Source of the DNA: DATJJW01 sp035491935
Lineage (GTDB): Bacteria > Pseudomonadota > Alphaproteobacteria > ATCC43930 > CGMCC-115725
NCBI GenBank assembly: GCA_035491935.1
Contig: DATJJW010000075.1
Span: 1 to 6,436 of the forward strand
DNA: 6,436 nucleotides
Direction of reading: 5' to 3'
Positions 1-6,025 of this stretch are shown here, in pieces. The notes under the pieces were generated by a model. It ran no database searches, was not told where the DNA came from, and worked only from the letters and a program-made list of their open reading frames with translations. The position numbers and the translations under genes are program-made. Each line of letters opens with the position of its first letter. Within the stretch, counting starts at the first letter, position 1.

Positions 1-149
1 TCATCAAATACCAGATGTACGACACGCAAGGCACAGTCGACGACAAGAGCCTCGCCAGTGCCCTCAAGGTGCTGAAGGATCTGGGCGATCTCAGCGGTTC
101 CACCGATCCCAAGCGGTTCTACGATCCGACATTGCTGGCGAAAAACTGA
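1..149 (+). CDS. ABC transporter substrate-binding protein, C-terminal end (partial)
   Basis: This is the 3' end of a gene that begins outside the window. The frame with codons starting at position 3 is open and ends in TGA at 147-149. It gives 48 residues, beginning IKYQMYDTQG and ending PTLLAKN. Dipeptides such as KVLKDLGDL and KRFYDPTLL fit the C-terminal helices of NMT1/SsuA-type periplasmic binding proteins. The stronger argument is position: it sits directly before, and overlaps by one base, a permease of the matching ABC family. By family knowledge the protein would bind the solute in the periplasm and deliver it to the permease. The ligand-binding part and signal peptide lie outside the window, so nothing can be said about the substrate. 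Confidence 0.8.
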   Translation, partial: IKYQMYDTQGTVDDKSLASALKVLKDLGDLSGSTDPKRFYDPTLLAKN

Positions 150-943
150 TGGTGGTGGAAACATCGGCACGGGCGGCCCCATCATCCTGGGCCGCCCGGC
201 TCCGCAGCTCTGCCTGGGGCGTGGCTTCGGTCGTCGGCGGATTGGTCATCTGGGAGGTGGTCAGCCGCTACCTCGTCGCCAGCAAGCTGTTCCTGGCGGC
301 ACCCAGCCAGGTCTTCATGATGATCGTCCATCTCTGGGTCACGGGCGACCTCTTGCGGAATCTCGGCGTCAGCGCCGCGGAATTCGCGCTCGGTTACGTC
401 TCGGCCAGCATCCTCGGCATCCTGATCGGCATCGCCATCGCGCATTCCCATGCGGCCAAGCAAGCCCTGCAGCCCTGGATCTCCGGCCTCTACGCCACGC
501 CGACCATCGCGCTGGCGCCGCTCTTCATCCTGTGGATGGGTGTCGGCATCTGGTCGAAGGTGGTCATGGTCATAACCCTGGTGGTCTTCCCGGTCATCAT
601 CAACACCGAGGCGGGCCTGCGCACCACCAGCATCAACCTGATCGAGATGGTGCGCTGTTTCGGGGCGAGCCCGGCGCAGGTGTTCATGAAGGTGTCGCTG
701 CCATCCGCCCTGCCCTTCATCTTCGCCGGCCTCAAGCTCGGCATCGGCCGCGGCCTCATCGGCGTGGTCGTGGCCGAGTTGTTCGGCTCGCGTGCCGGCA
801 TCGGCCAGCTGATTTCTCAGGCGGCCGATGCCTTCAACATGCCGCAGCTTTTCGCCGGCGTCGTCCTGCTGGCGGTGGCCGGCGTTGGGCTAACCGCAGC
901 CTTCGGCTGGCTGGAAGGCCGGCTGCTCCATTGGCGGGATTGA
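149..943 (+). CDS. ABC transporter permease, SsuC/TauC/NrtB-like
   Basis: This is an inner-membrane permease of an ABC importer of the sulfonate/nitrate/taurine class (binding-protein-dependent transport family, COG0600-like). Its 264 residues are normal for the family. Hydrophobic segments lie near residues 24-42, 80-100, 112-132, 136-155, 187-209 and 234-254. The cytoplasmic coupling (EAA) loop is clear at about 166-189, with EMVRCFGASPAQVF followed by LPSALP, and it docks on the ATPase. The ATG at 149 overlaps the TGA of the binding-protein gene (TGATG), so translation is probably coupled; no good Shine-Dalgarno sequence is visible. The ATPase gene starts 4 bases after the stop. Members of this class carry sulfonates, nitrate, cyanate, pyrimidine precursors or other small solutes, and the sequence alone does not separate these. 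Confidence 0.93.
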   Translation: MVVETSARAAPSSWAARLRSSAWGVASVVGGLVIWEVVSRYLVASKLFLAAPSQVFMMIVHLWVTGDLLRNLGVSAAEFALGYVSASILGILIGIAIAHSHAAKQALQPWISGLYATPTIALAPLFILWMGVGIWSKVVMVITLVVFPVIINTEAGLRTTSINLIEMVRCFGASPAQVFMKVSLPSALPFIFAGLKLGIGRGLIGVVVAELFGSRAGIGQLISQAADAFNMPQLFAGVVLLAVAGVGLTAAFGWLEGRLLHWRD

Positions 944-947
944 AACC

Positions 948-1730
948 ATGACGGATTCCTCCAAGCTCGCCATTCGCGGCCTGACCAAGCGGTTCAACGA
1001 ACTGGAAGTGCTCAGCCACATCGATACCGGTATCGCGGCCGGCGAATTCATCTCGATCGTCGGTCCCTCCGGTTGCGGCAAGACGACCTTCCTGCGCATC
1101 ATCGCGGGCCTCGAACGAGCCAGTAGCGGCGAGGTGCGGCTGGACGGAAGGCCGATCACCAAGCCCGGCAGCGACCGCGGCTTCGTCTTCCAGCAGGATA
1201 ATCTGCTGCCTTGGCGCACCATCCTCGCCAACACCATGATCGGGCCGGAGATCGGCGGCTTCGGCGGCAAGGAACGCGAGCAAACGACGCGCCGCTTGCT
1301 GAAGCTGGTCGGGCTCGAAGGTTTCGAGAACTATTATCCGAAGCAGCTCTCCGGCGGCATGCGCCAGCGGGTCAACCTCGCCCGTGCCCTGGCGGTCGAT
1401 CCCGAGATCCTGCTGATGGACGAACCCTTTTCCGCGCTCGATGCCCAGACGCGGGAGATCATGCAGACCGAGTTGATGCGCATCTGGGAGGAAGGCCGCA
1501 AGACCGTGCTCTTCGTTACCCACCAGATCGACGAGGCGGTCTATCTCTCCGATCGGGTCTTCGTCTTCGCCCGGCGTCCGGGGCGTCTGCAGGAGGTAAT
1601 CGAGATCAACCTGCCGCGTCCCCGTGCGCTCGCGATCAAGCGCACGCCGGAATTCGTGGCACTGGTCGAGCGGATCTGGAACCTCATCGAATATGAGGTA
1701 CGTCAATCCGTGCTGGAGGAAATGAGCTGA
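948..1730 (+). CDS. ABC transporter ATP-binding protein, SsuB/TauB/NrtD-like
   Basis: This is the cytoplasmic ATPase of the importer, 260 aa, with every expected nucleotide-binding motif. Walker A is GPSGCGKTT (residues 39-47), the Q-loop is FQQDNLLPW (81-89), the signature is LSGGMRQ (134-140), Walker B is ILLMDEP and the D-loop SALD (154-165), and the switch histidine is in VTHQ (His192). The NLLPW Q-loop, VFARRPG after the H-switch and the PRPR segment near 223-226 are typical of the nitrate/sulfonate/taurine ABC ATPases. It begins 4 bases after the permease stop and completes the binding protein-permease-ATPase operon. Nothing is missing, so it should be active. The next gene is convergent, so the operon most likely ends here. 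Confidence 0.95.
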   Translation: MTDSSKLAIRGLTKRFNELEVLSHIDTGIAAGEFISIVGPSGCGKTTFLRIIAGLERASSGEVRLDGRPITKPGSDRGFVFQQDNLLPWRTILANTMIGPEIGGFGGKEREQTTRRLLKLVGLEGFENYYPKQLSGGMRQRVNLARALAVDPEILLMDEPFSALDAQTREIMQTELMRIWEEGRKTVLFVTHQIDEAVYLSDRVFVFARRPGRLQEVIEINLPRPRALAIKRTPEFVALVERIWNLIEYEVRQSVLEEMS

Positions 1731-1787
1731 GGCAACCCTGGTGGCCCCTAACAGGTTCCCTCCGGCGCGGATAAGCGGCCTGCCCGC
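1731..1787. other. Short convergent intergenic gap, no clear terminator
   Basis: These 57 bases separate the stops of the ABC ATPase gene and the convergent thioredoxin-fold gene. Only weak inverted repeats are present: AACC-CTG with CAGGTT at about 1735-1756, and AGCGG with CCGCT at 1774-1788. Neither is followed by a T-run on either strand, so I do not call an intrinsic terminator. Confidence 0.5.
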
Positions 1788-2435
1788 TCAACCTTCGGCG
1801 GCGATACGGCGGAGATGCTGTTCGAAGGCCGTTGCCGGCTGGCCGCCGGAGATCAGGTATTTCTCGTTGATGATGATGCTGGGCACGCTGTTGATGCCGG
1901 CTATCGCCCAAGCCTTCTCTGCCGCCCGGACCTCGTCGGCATAGCGGTTGCAGGATAGGACGTCGCGGGCCGCCGCCACATCCAGCCCGACGCTTTCCAC
2001 CTTGGCCAGCAGCACCGCGTGATCGGAGATATTCAGCCCTTCGGTGAAATAGGCCGAGAACAGCGCGTGCTTGAGTTCCAAATGCCGGCCTTCCAGCTCG
2101 GCCCAATGCAGCAGCCGATGGGCGTCGAAACTGTTATAGACGCGGCTTTCCGCACTGGTCCGCATGTCGAAGCCGACAGCGGCCGCACGTTCGCGTATCG
2201 CCCGGCGGCCCTCCTCAACCTGCTCGGGCGTACGGCCGTATTTCTCGGCGATGTGCTCGCCGTGGTTCTGTCCCTCCGGTGGCATGGCAAAATTCAGCTC
2301 GAAGGGCTGCAGATGGATTTCCGCCTCAATATCGCCTTTCAGCGCTTCCAGCGCAGTCTCCAGACCACGTAGGCCAATAACGCACCATGGGCAGACTACA
2401 TCGGACACAAAATCGATCTTGATATGTCGGGTCAT
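1788..2435 (-). CDS. DsbA-family oxidoreductase, FrnE-like (CPWC)
   Basis: This is a thioredoxin-fold dithiol oxidoreductase of the DsbA/FrnE group (COG2761-like), 215 aa from the chosen start. The N-terminal strand IKIDFVSDVVCPWC carries the redox motif C15-P-W-C18. A helical insert follows, and the C-terminal part holds the cis-proline loop (SVPSI, Pro185) and the GGQP segment near 197-200. There is no signal peptide, so it should act in the cytoplasm, unlike periplasmic DsbA. The ATG at 2435 is preferred because AGGAG lies 9 bases upstream (2449-2445). An in-frame TTG at 2453 would add six residues but overlaps that ribosome site. Relatives include polyketide-associated FrnE and redox-stress proteins; the partner protein is unknown. 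The gene is divergent from the alpha/beta hydrolase gene and may share its control region. Confidence 0.92.
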   Translation of the reverse strand: MTRHIKIDFVSDVVCPWCVIGLRGLETALEALKGDIEAEIHLQPFELNFAMPPEGQNHGEHIAEKYGRTPEQVEEGRRAIRERAAAVGFDMRTSAESRVYNSFDAHRLLHWAELEGRHLELKHALFSAYFTEGLNISDHAVLLAKVESVGLDVAAARDVLSCNRYADEVRAAEKAWAIAGINSVPSIIINEKYLISGGQPATAFEQHLRRIAAEG

Positions 2436-2535
2436 GAGCCACCGCTCCTGCAACTACTGCAGCTTATATGGTGCGTCATCCGGCCGCGGTGTCATAAAAA
2501 AGCTGAAGACAGTATTCGGATGAAGGAGAACCGCA
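2436..2535. promoter_or_regulatory. Divergent control region between the oxidoreductase and hydrolase genes
   Basis: About 100 bases separate the two divergent starts, so promoters for both should lie here. On the minus strand TATAAG (2468-2463) resembles a -10 box, but I see no good -35 at the proper distance. On the plus strand no convincing promoter pair stands out. A short inverted repeat CTGCA-ACTAC-TGCAG (2448-2462) touches the ribosome site of the minus-strand gene. The region is more AT-rich than the genes, especially around 2491-2520. The promoter calls are tentative. Confidence 0.4.
2523..2528 (+). promoter_or_regulatory. Shine-Dalgarno site of the alpha/beta hydrolase gene
   Basis: AAGGAG lies 7 bases before the ATG at 2536. 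It supports that start over any internal ATG. Confidence 0.8.
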
Positions 2536-3348
2536 ATGGCGGCACATATCGACGGACCGCTTTACTATGAGCGTATGGGACGGACCGGACCGGTCGTGGC
2601 CTTCGTCCATCCCAACCCGATGGACCAGTCCTGCTGGATCTACCAGATGGCGCATCTGTCGACCTGGTTCCGCTGCATCGCCATTGACATCCCCGGCTAT
2701 GGCCGCTCGCCGAAGTCACAACCGGGCCTGACCATGGACGACATGGCGGCCGCCCTGTGGGCGGCGCTGGATGAGGCGGCGCCGGGTGAGACCAGCACCC
2801 TCGTCGGCTGCTCGGTCGGCGCCCAGTTGGTGCCGTTCATGTATCACCAGCGGCCGCAGCAGACCTCGGCACTGGTGATGTGCGGCAGCGGCTACAATCC
2901 CGGCAAGGAATTCATTCCCCGGCGGATCGGCAAATACACCGATCTCGGCATCAATTACCGCTGGGATTACACTTTCGACGATTTCAGCCCGGGCTTCCGC
3001 GCGACGCCAATGGCGCGGTATTTCGCCGATTTGTTCGCCGAGCGTAACGATCTGGCCGACCTGCCATCGATTATCCGACAGTTCGAGGCGATGGCGGCAT
3101 CGACGGCAGAAAGCCACCACGCGGCCATCGCCTGCCCGACCCTCCTCATCACCGGCAGCGAGGATGCCGGGCACGCGCGCGCCTTCGATTTGCAGAAGCG
3201 CATCCCCGGCTGCGAGCTCAAGACCGTCTGGGGTGCCGGCCATGCCTGCCAGATCGAGCAGCCCTGGCTGTTCGACCAGTTCATGCTCGATTTCCTGACC
3301 CGGCACGGCCTGTTCCCCGGCTCGCTGCGGCGAGAAATGTCTGCATAA
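2536..3348 (+). CDS. Alpha/beta-fold hydrolase
   Basis: This is an alpha/beta hydrolase of 270 aa, the usual size for a single-domain member. The oxyanion-hole region follows strand 3 as VAFVHPNPMDQSCW (about 21-34). The nucleophile elbow is G-C-S-V-G (91-95, Ser93). The acid is probably Asp210 in LLITGSEDAGH, and the catalytic histidine is His236 in GAGHACQIEQP. A cap-like helical segment lies between about 125 and 195. The triad is complete, so it should be an active hydrolase, for example an esterase, C-C bond hydrolase or lactonase. The substrate cannot be told from the sequence. HPNP replaces the more common HG near the oxyanion hole, a variant seen in some subfamilies. There is no signal peptide, so a cytoplasmic location is likely. 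It stands between the divergent oxidoreductase gene and the GntR operon, and a separate promoter follows it. Confidence 0.93.
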   Translation: MAAHIDGPLYYERMGRTGPVVAFVHPNPMDQSCWIYQMAHLSTWFRCIAIDIPGYGRSPKSQPGLTMDDMAAALWAALDEAAPGETSTLVGCSVGAQLVPFMYHQRPQQTSALVMCGSGYNPGKEFIPRRIGKYTDLGINYRWDYTFDDFSPGFRATPMARYFADLFAERNDLADLPSIIRQFEAMAASTAESHHAAIACPTLLITGSEDAGHARAFDLQKRIPGCELKTVWGAGHACQIEQPWLFDQFMLDFLTRHGLFPGSLRREMSA

Positions 3349-3425
3349 GTTCCGCCCCAGACTTCCCAATGGCGCAGATTCGCTATAATGTCACGACATC
3401 ATGATGTCGTGACATTGGTACCACC
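3349..3425 (+). promoter_or_regulatory. Promoter and leader region of the GntR-TauE-DUF1634 operon
   Basis: This 77-base gap holds a perfect TATAAT (3384-3389). A possible -35 is TTCCCA (3363-3368), with a short 15-base spacer, so the -35 is uncertain. A transcription start about 7 bases past the -10 box would give a leader of roughly 30 bases. The last bases before the ATG at 3426 contain GGTACCACC and no recognisable Shine-Dalgarno sequence. Confidence 0.6.
3387..3416. promoter_or_regulatory. Perfect 30-bp palindrome, likely GntR operator
   Basis: The 15-base half-site AATGTCACGACATCA is followed immediately by its exact reverse complement, centred between 3401 and 3402. Each half is itself a near-palindrome of the form ATGTC-NN-GACAT (3388-3399 and 3404-3415), so the site looks like two operators 16 bp apart, centre to centre. 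Each contains GT-N4-AC, which fits the general GntR-family operator pattern. The left edge overlaps the TATAAT box, so a bound repressor would block RNA polymerase. The adjacent GntR gene is the obvious candidate binder (autoregulation). I saw no second copy in the window. Confidence 0.8.
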
Positions 3426-4184
3426 ATGATTTTTAATCCCGACGACGTTACCCCGCTCTATGCCCAGGTCGAGACCCGGCTGACGTCCGCGATCGCGGAC
3501 GGCGTGCTGCCGGTCGGCGCGCAATTGCCGCCGGAGGATGAGCTGATCGCCGAATTCGGCGTCAGCCGCACGACGATCAGGACCGCGATCCAGAACCTGG
3601 CACGGCGTGGCCTGGTCGAAATCCGGCGCGGCAAGGGCACCTTCGTCACCACGCCGAAGATCACCCAGGAGCTGACGATGCTGACCGGCTTCGTCGAGGA
3701 CATGGAGGCGCTGGGCCGCAAGGCGAGCGCCCGGCTCCTGGACCATGCCGAAGTGCCGGCACCGGAGGCGGCCGCCACGGCGCTGCGCCTGGACCCGGGC
3801 AGCCTGGTGATGCGTATCCGGCGCGTCCGCCTGGCCGACGCCAAACCCATCTCTTTTGACGAGACGTACCTGCCGCTGGAACTGGGCCGGAAGGTCGTCG
3901 GCAATGACCTCTCATCCCAGCCGATCTTCACCCTGCTCGAGCAGAAATACGACACGCCGCTCATCGAGGCGGAATACAGGCTCGAAGCCGTGGCTGCCGA
4001 GCCCATGGTGGCGCAGGCGCTCGGTATCGCCGCCGGCAACCCGATCTTCCTGATCGAGCGGACCTCCTATTCCACCGGCCACCGGCCCGTGGATCACGAG
4101 AAGCTCTATTACAACGGCGACCAGATCCGCTTCACCACCCGGCTTGCCCGGCGCCCGACCAATCCCGGCCGAGGCTTCCGGTGA
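3426..4184 (+). CDS. GntR-family transcriptional regulator, HutC/FarR type (UTRA domain)
   Basis: This is a DNA-binding repressor of 252 aa, typical for the HutC subfamily. Residues 11-75 form the winged helix: LYAQVETRLTSAI, then LPPEDELIAEFGVSRTTIR with the recognition helix around 47-60, then the wing RRGKGTFV. Residues about 95-240 are the UTRA ligand-binding domain, with FDETYLPL, PIFTLLEQKY, EYRLEAVAAE and IFLIERTSY as characteristic blocks. By family knowledge it binds a small effector and leaves the operator. Its effector is probably a substrate or product handled by the exporter encoded next. The start at 3426 fits because the helix-turn-helix begins only 10 residues in, although no ribosome site precedes it. 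Its stop overlaps the next start (GTGA), so it is co-translated with the exporter gene. It probably controls its own operon through the palindrome at 3387-3416. Confidence 0.95.
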   Translation: MIFNPDDVTPLYAQVETRLTSAIADGVLPVGAQLPPEDELIAEFGVSRTTIRTAIQNLARRGLVEIRRGKGTFVTTPKITQELTMLTGFVEDMEALGRKASARLLDHAEVPAPEAAATALRLDPGSLVMRIRRVRLADAKPISFDETYLPLELGRKVVGNDLSSQPIFTLLEQKYDTPLIEAEYRLEAVAAEPMVAQALGIAAGNPIFLIERTSYSTGHRPVDHEKLYYNGDQIRFTTRLARRPTNPGRGFR

Positions 4185-5032
4185 GCGTGGGTTTCGAGCT
4201 TTGGTTGTTCGCCATAGCCCTCGGCACCAGTGCGCTGGGCGGCGTGCTCGGCATGGCCAGCGGCATCTTCATCGTGCCGGTCCTGACCATGTTCGGCCAT
4301 ATCGACATCCACACCGCCGTCGCCGCCAGCCTGGTTTCGGTCATCGCCTGCTCCTGCGGCAGCGCCGCTCCCTTCCTCCTGGGGCGGCTTACCAACATAC
4401 GCCTCGCCATCGTGCTGGAGACCGCGACGACAGCTGGCGCCTTGACTGGCGTGCTGCTTGCCGGGCTGGTGCCGGTGCGCCTTCTTTTCCTGCTTTTCGC
4501 CGCGATCCTGATCGTCTCGGGCCTGCAGATGCTGGCACGGCGGCGCGAGGCGACGGCCCGGGCCGATGGCCGCTGGGCCCGCTGGCGGCTGGATTCGAGC
4601 TATCCGGACCGCGTATTGGGGCGTGAGGTGGCCTATGCGGTGCATCGCGTGCCCATGGGCATGGGGCTGATGTATGGCGCGGGCCTCATCTCGGCTCTTC
4701 TCGGCATCGGCAGCGGCGTACTGAAGATCCCGGCGATGGATGTGGCGCTGAAGCTGCCGATCAAAGTGTCCTCCGCCACGTCAAATTTCATGATCGGCGT
4801 CACGGCGGCGGCCAGTGCCGCGGCCTATTTCCTTCATGGCGCCATCTCGGCGCCGATCGCGGGGCCGGTGGCCTTGGGTTCCGTTCTGGGTGCGGTTCTG
4901 GGCGCGCGCCTGCTGATGAAGGTGCCGGCCGACAAGCTGCGGCTGATGTTCGTGGTCATACTGTTCGCGCTGGCCGTCCAGATGGCGCTGGGCGCCTTCG
5001 GCATCGCCTTGACCCAAGGGGGTACCACATGA
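4181..5032 (+). CDS. TauE/SafE-family sulfite/anion exporter
   Basis: This is a polytopic inner-membrane protein of the TauE/SafE (DUF81, COG0730) family, 283 aa. The two related halves of the family are visible. The first has GGVLGMASGIFIVPVL near 20-35. The second has SALLGIGSGVLKIP near 171-184, followed by KVSSATSNFMIGVTA at 195-209. Hydrophobic segments lie near 7-37, 47-67, 76-97, 99-118, 160-180, 202-220, 225-246 and 254-276, separated by a charged cytoplasmic-type loop at about 119-157. Some members export sulfite, sulfoacetate or other organosulfur anions; many have unknown cargo. The GTG at 4181 overlaps the repressor stop by 4 bases, with GAGG (4171-4174) upstream. The gene downstream encodes its frequent partner, DUF1634. 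The actual cargo here is not known. Confidence 0.93.
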   Translation: MSVGFELWLFAIALGTSALGGVLGMASGIFIVPVLTMFGHIDIHTAVAASLVSVIACSCGSAAPFLLGRLTNIRLAIVLETATTAGALTGVLLAGLVPVRLLFLLFAAILIVSGLQMLARRREATARADGRWARWRLDSSYPDRVLGREVAYAVHRVPMGMGLMYGAGLISALLGIGSGVLKIPAMDVALKLPIKVSSATSNFMIGVTAAASAAAYFLHGAISAPIAGPVALGSVLGAVLGARLLMKVPADKLRLMFVVILFALAVQMALGAFGIALTQGGTT

Positions 5033-5343
5033 CCGGGACGACAACCGAGCGACGCCTGGAGCTGCGCATCGCCCATCTCCTGCGCTCGGGCACTTATGTC
5101 GGTTGCCTGGCCATCGGCCTCGGCCTGATCCTGTCGTGGTTCGACGGCGGCCACACGGCGCGGCTGGGCCAGGACATCGTGGCCGCCGGCATCGCCTTGT
5201 TCATCCTGCTGCCGGTGCTGCGCGTCACGCTGATGCTGGCCGCGTTTTTGAAGCAGCGCGACGCCTATTTCGCCATGGCGGCCGGCATCGTCCTGGCCGT
5301 CATCATCATCAGCTGTGCAGTCGGATGGCTAATGCGCCCGTGA
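5029..5343 (+). CDS. DUF1634 family membrane protein (TauE partner)
   Basis: This is a small integral membrane protein of 104 aa with three predicted membrane segments, about 18-38, 48-71 and 80-101. The central block LLPVLRVTLMLAAFLKQRDAYF is diagnostic of DUF1634 (COG4272-like). These proteins are commonly encoded directly after a TauE/SafE exporter and are presumed to assist it; their biochemical role is not established. The ATG overlaps the exporter stop (ATGA), and AAGGGGG (5016-5022) serves as ribosome site. Translation is therefore probably coupled, giving a repressor-exporter-partner operon. Its last 15 bases overlap the 3' end of the convergent alpha-subunit gene. Confidence 0.9.
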   Translation: MTGTTTERRLELRIAHLLRSGTYVGCLAIGLGLILSWFDGGHTARLGQDIVAAGIALFILLPVLRVTLMLAAFLKQRDAYFAMAAGIVLAVIIISCAVGWLMRP

Positions 5344-6009
5344 TCTCGGATCCGGGTTGATGACGCCGACCATGCAGTCGCGCGTCACGATCGCGGCCAG
5401 CTGCTCGGCATTCCAGCCGGCCGTCTCCGGCGGCCGCTGCGGCAGCACCAGGTAACGCAGATCCGCCAAGCTGTCATGCACGCGTACCGCGACGTCATCG
5501 GGCAGCACCGTGCCGAATTCGGCCAGCACCTGGCGCGGCTCCTTCACGACGCGCGAGCGATAGCTCTTCGAGCGATACCAGTCCGGCGGCAGGCCCAGCA
5601 CGGCGCGCGGATAGCAGGAGCAGAGCGTGCAGACGATGACGTTCTGGACGCCGGGCGTGTTCTCGACAACGGTCAGCACCGTTTCGCCCATATCGATGCC
5701 GAAATCCTTGATCGCCTCGCTGCCATTGGCGAGCAGCCGTGCCTTGAATTCGGGTTCGAGCCAGGCGCGTGCCACGATCTCCGCACCGCGCGAAGGCTGC
5801 CAGGAATCAAGCCGCTCGAGGCTGCGCCGGATCTGGTCGCGCGAGATCACGCCCTTCTCGACCAGCAGCTCCGAAATCGCGAGCATGCGCAGCTCGTAAT
5901 CGGAGGGCGCCGTCTCGTCATCCGCCTGCACTCCCGGATGGGCATGCTCATGATCGTGACCGTGATCATGATGGTCGTGATCGTGCCCGTGTTCATGCTC
6001 ATGAGCCAT
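5329..6009 (-). CDS. Cobalt-type nitrile hydratase alpha subunit / thiocyanate hydrolase gamma-like
   Basis: This is the metal-binding subunit of the nitrile hydratase superfamily, 226 aa. The metal site VCTLCSC is at 126-132 (Cys127, Cys130, Ser131, Cys132). Thr between the first Cys and Leu marks the cobalt form, since iron enzymes have Ser. The two later cysteines are normally oxidised to sulfinic and sulfenic acids. Other family blocks are ELLVEKGVI (47-55), RGAEIVARAW (74-83), VVENTPGVQNVIV (114-126), LGLPPDWYRS (138-147), VLAEFGTVLP and DLRYLVLPQRP, and AIVTRDCMVGV. Arg135, three after Cys132, takes the place where nitrile hydratases usually have Trp. Residues 1-24 are extremely His-rich. 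The ATG at 6009 is preceded by GGGAG 8 bases upstream. The frame stays open to 6144, but that extension lies inside the beta-half gene. It could be a nitrile hydratase or a thiocyanate hydrolase; the substrate is unresolved. Confidence 0.93.
   Translation of the reverse strand: MAHEHEHGHDHDHHDHGHDHEHAHPGVQADDETAPSDYELRMLAISELLVEKGVISRDQIRRSLERLDSWQPSRGAEIVARAWLEPEFKARLLANGSEAIKDFGIDMGETVLTVVENTPGVQNVIVCTLCSCYPRAVLGLPPDWYRSKSYRSRVVKEPRQVLAEFGTVLPDDVAVRVHDSLADLRYLVLPQRPPETAGWNAEQLAAIVTRDCMVGVINPDPRSRAH
5938..6003 (-). repeat. Low-complexity tract encoding the His-rich tail of the alpha subunit
   Basis: Residues 3-24 of the alpha subunit alternate His with Asp, Glu, Gly or Ala. There are 12 His and 7 acidic residues in the first 24. 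The DNA is a simple run of CAT/CAC and GAT/GAG-type codons, prone to length change. Such tails bind Co, Ni or Zn in other proteins; here a cobalt-loading role is an inference. Confidence 0.85.
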
Positions 6010-6025
6010 GGAACGTCTCCCTGCT

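Noticed and set aside
834..1706. Long open frame (290 codons) on the minus strand opposite the ABC ATPase gene
   Set aside because: The plus-strand frame carries every ABC ATPase motif. The minus frame has no family pattern and reflects high-GC third-position bias.
2436..2453. TTG start adding six residues to the FrnE-like protein
   Set aside because: The ATG at 2435 has AGGAG at the right distance. The TTG would place that site inside the gene, and the thioredoxin fold begins just after the ATG.
2716..3369. Open frame of 217 codons on the minus strand opposite the alpha/beta hydrolase
   Set aside because: The opposite strand encodes a hydrolase with a full triad, and the antisense product shows no recognisable motif.
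3387..3416. The palindrome as a transcription terminator for the alpha/beta hydrolase gene
   Set aside because: The stem is AT-rich, there is no T-run after it, and it overlaps a TATAAT box, all of which fit an operator better.
3418..3423. GGTACC before the GntR start and again before DUF1634 (5021-5026) as a shared regulatory site
   Set aside because: A six-base palindrome occurring twice in 6.4 kb is expected by chance, and the second lies inside the exporter coding region.
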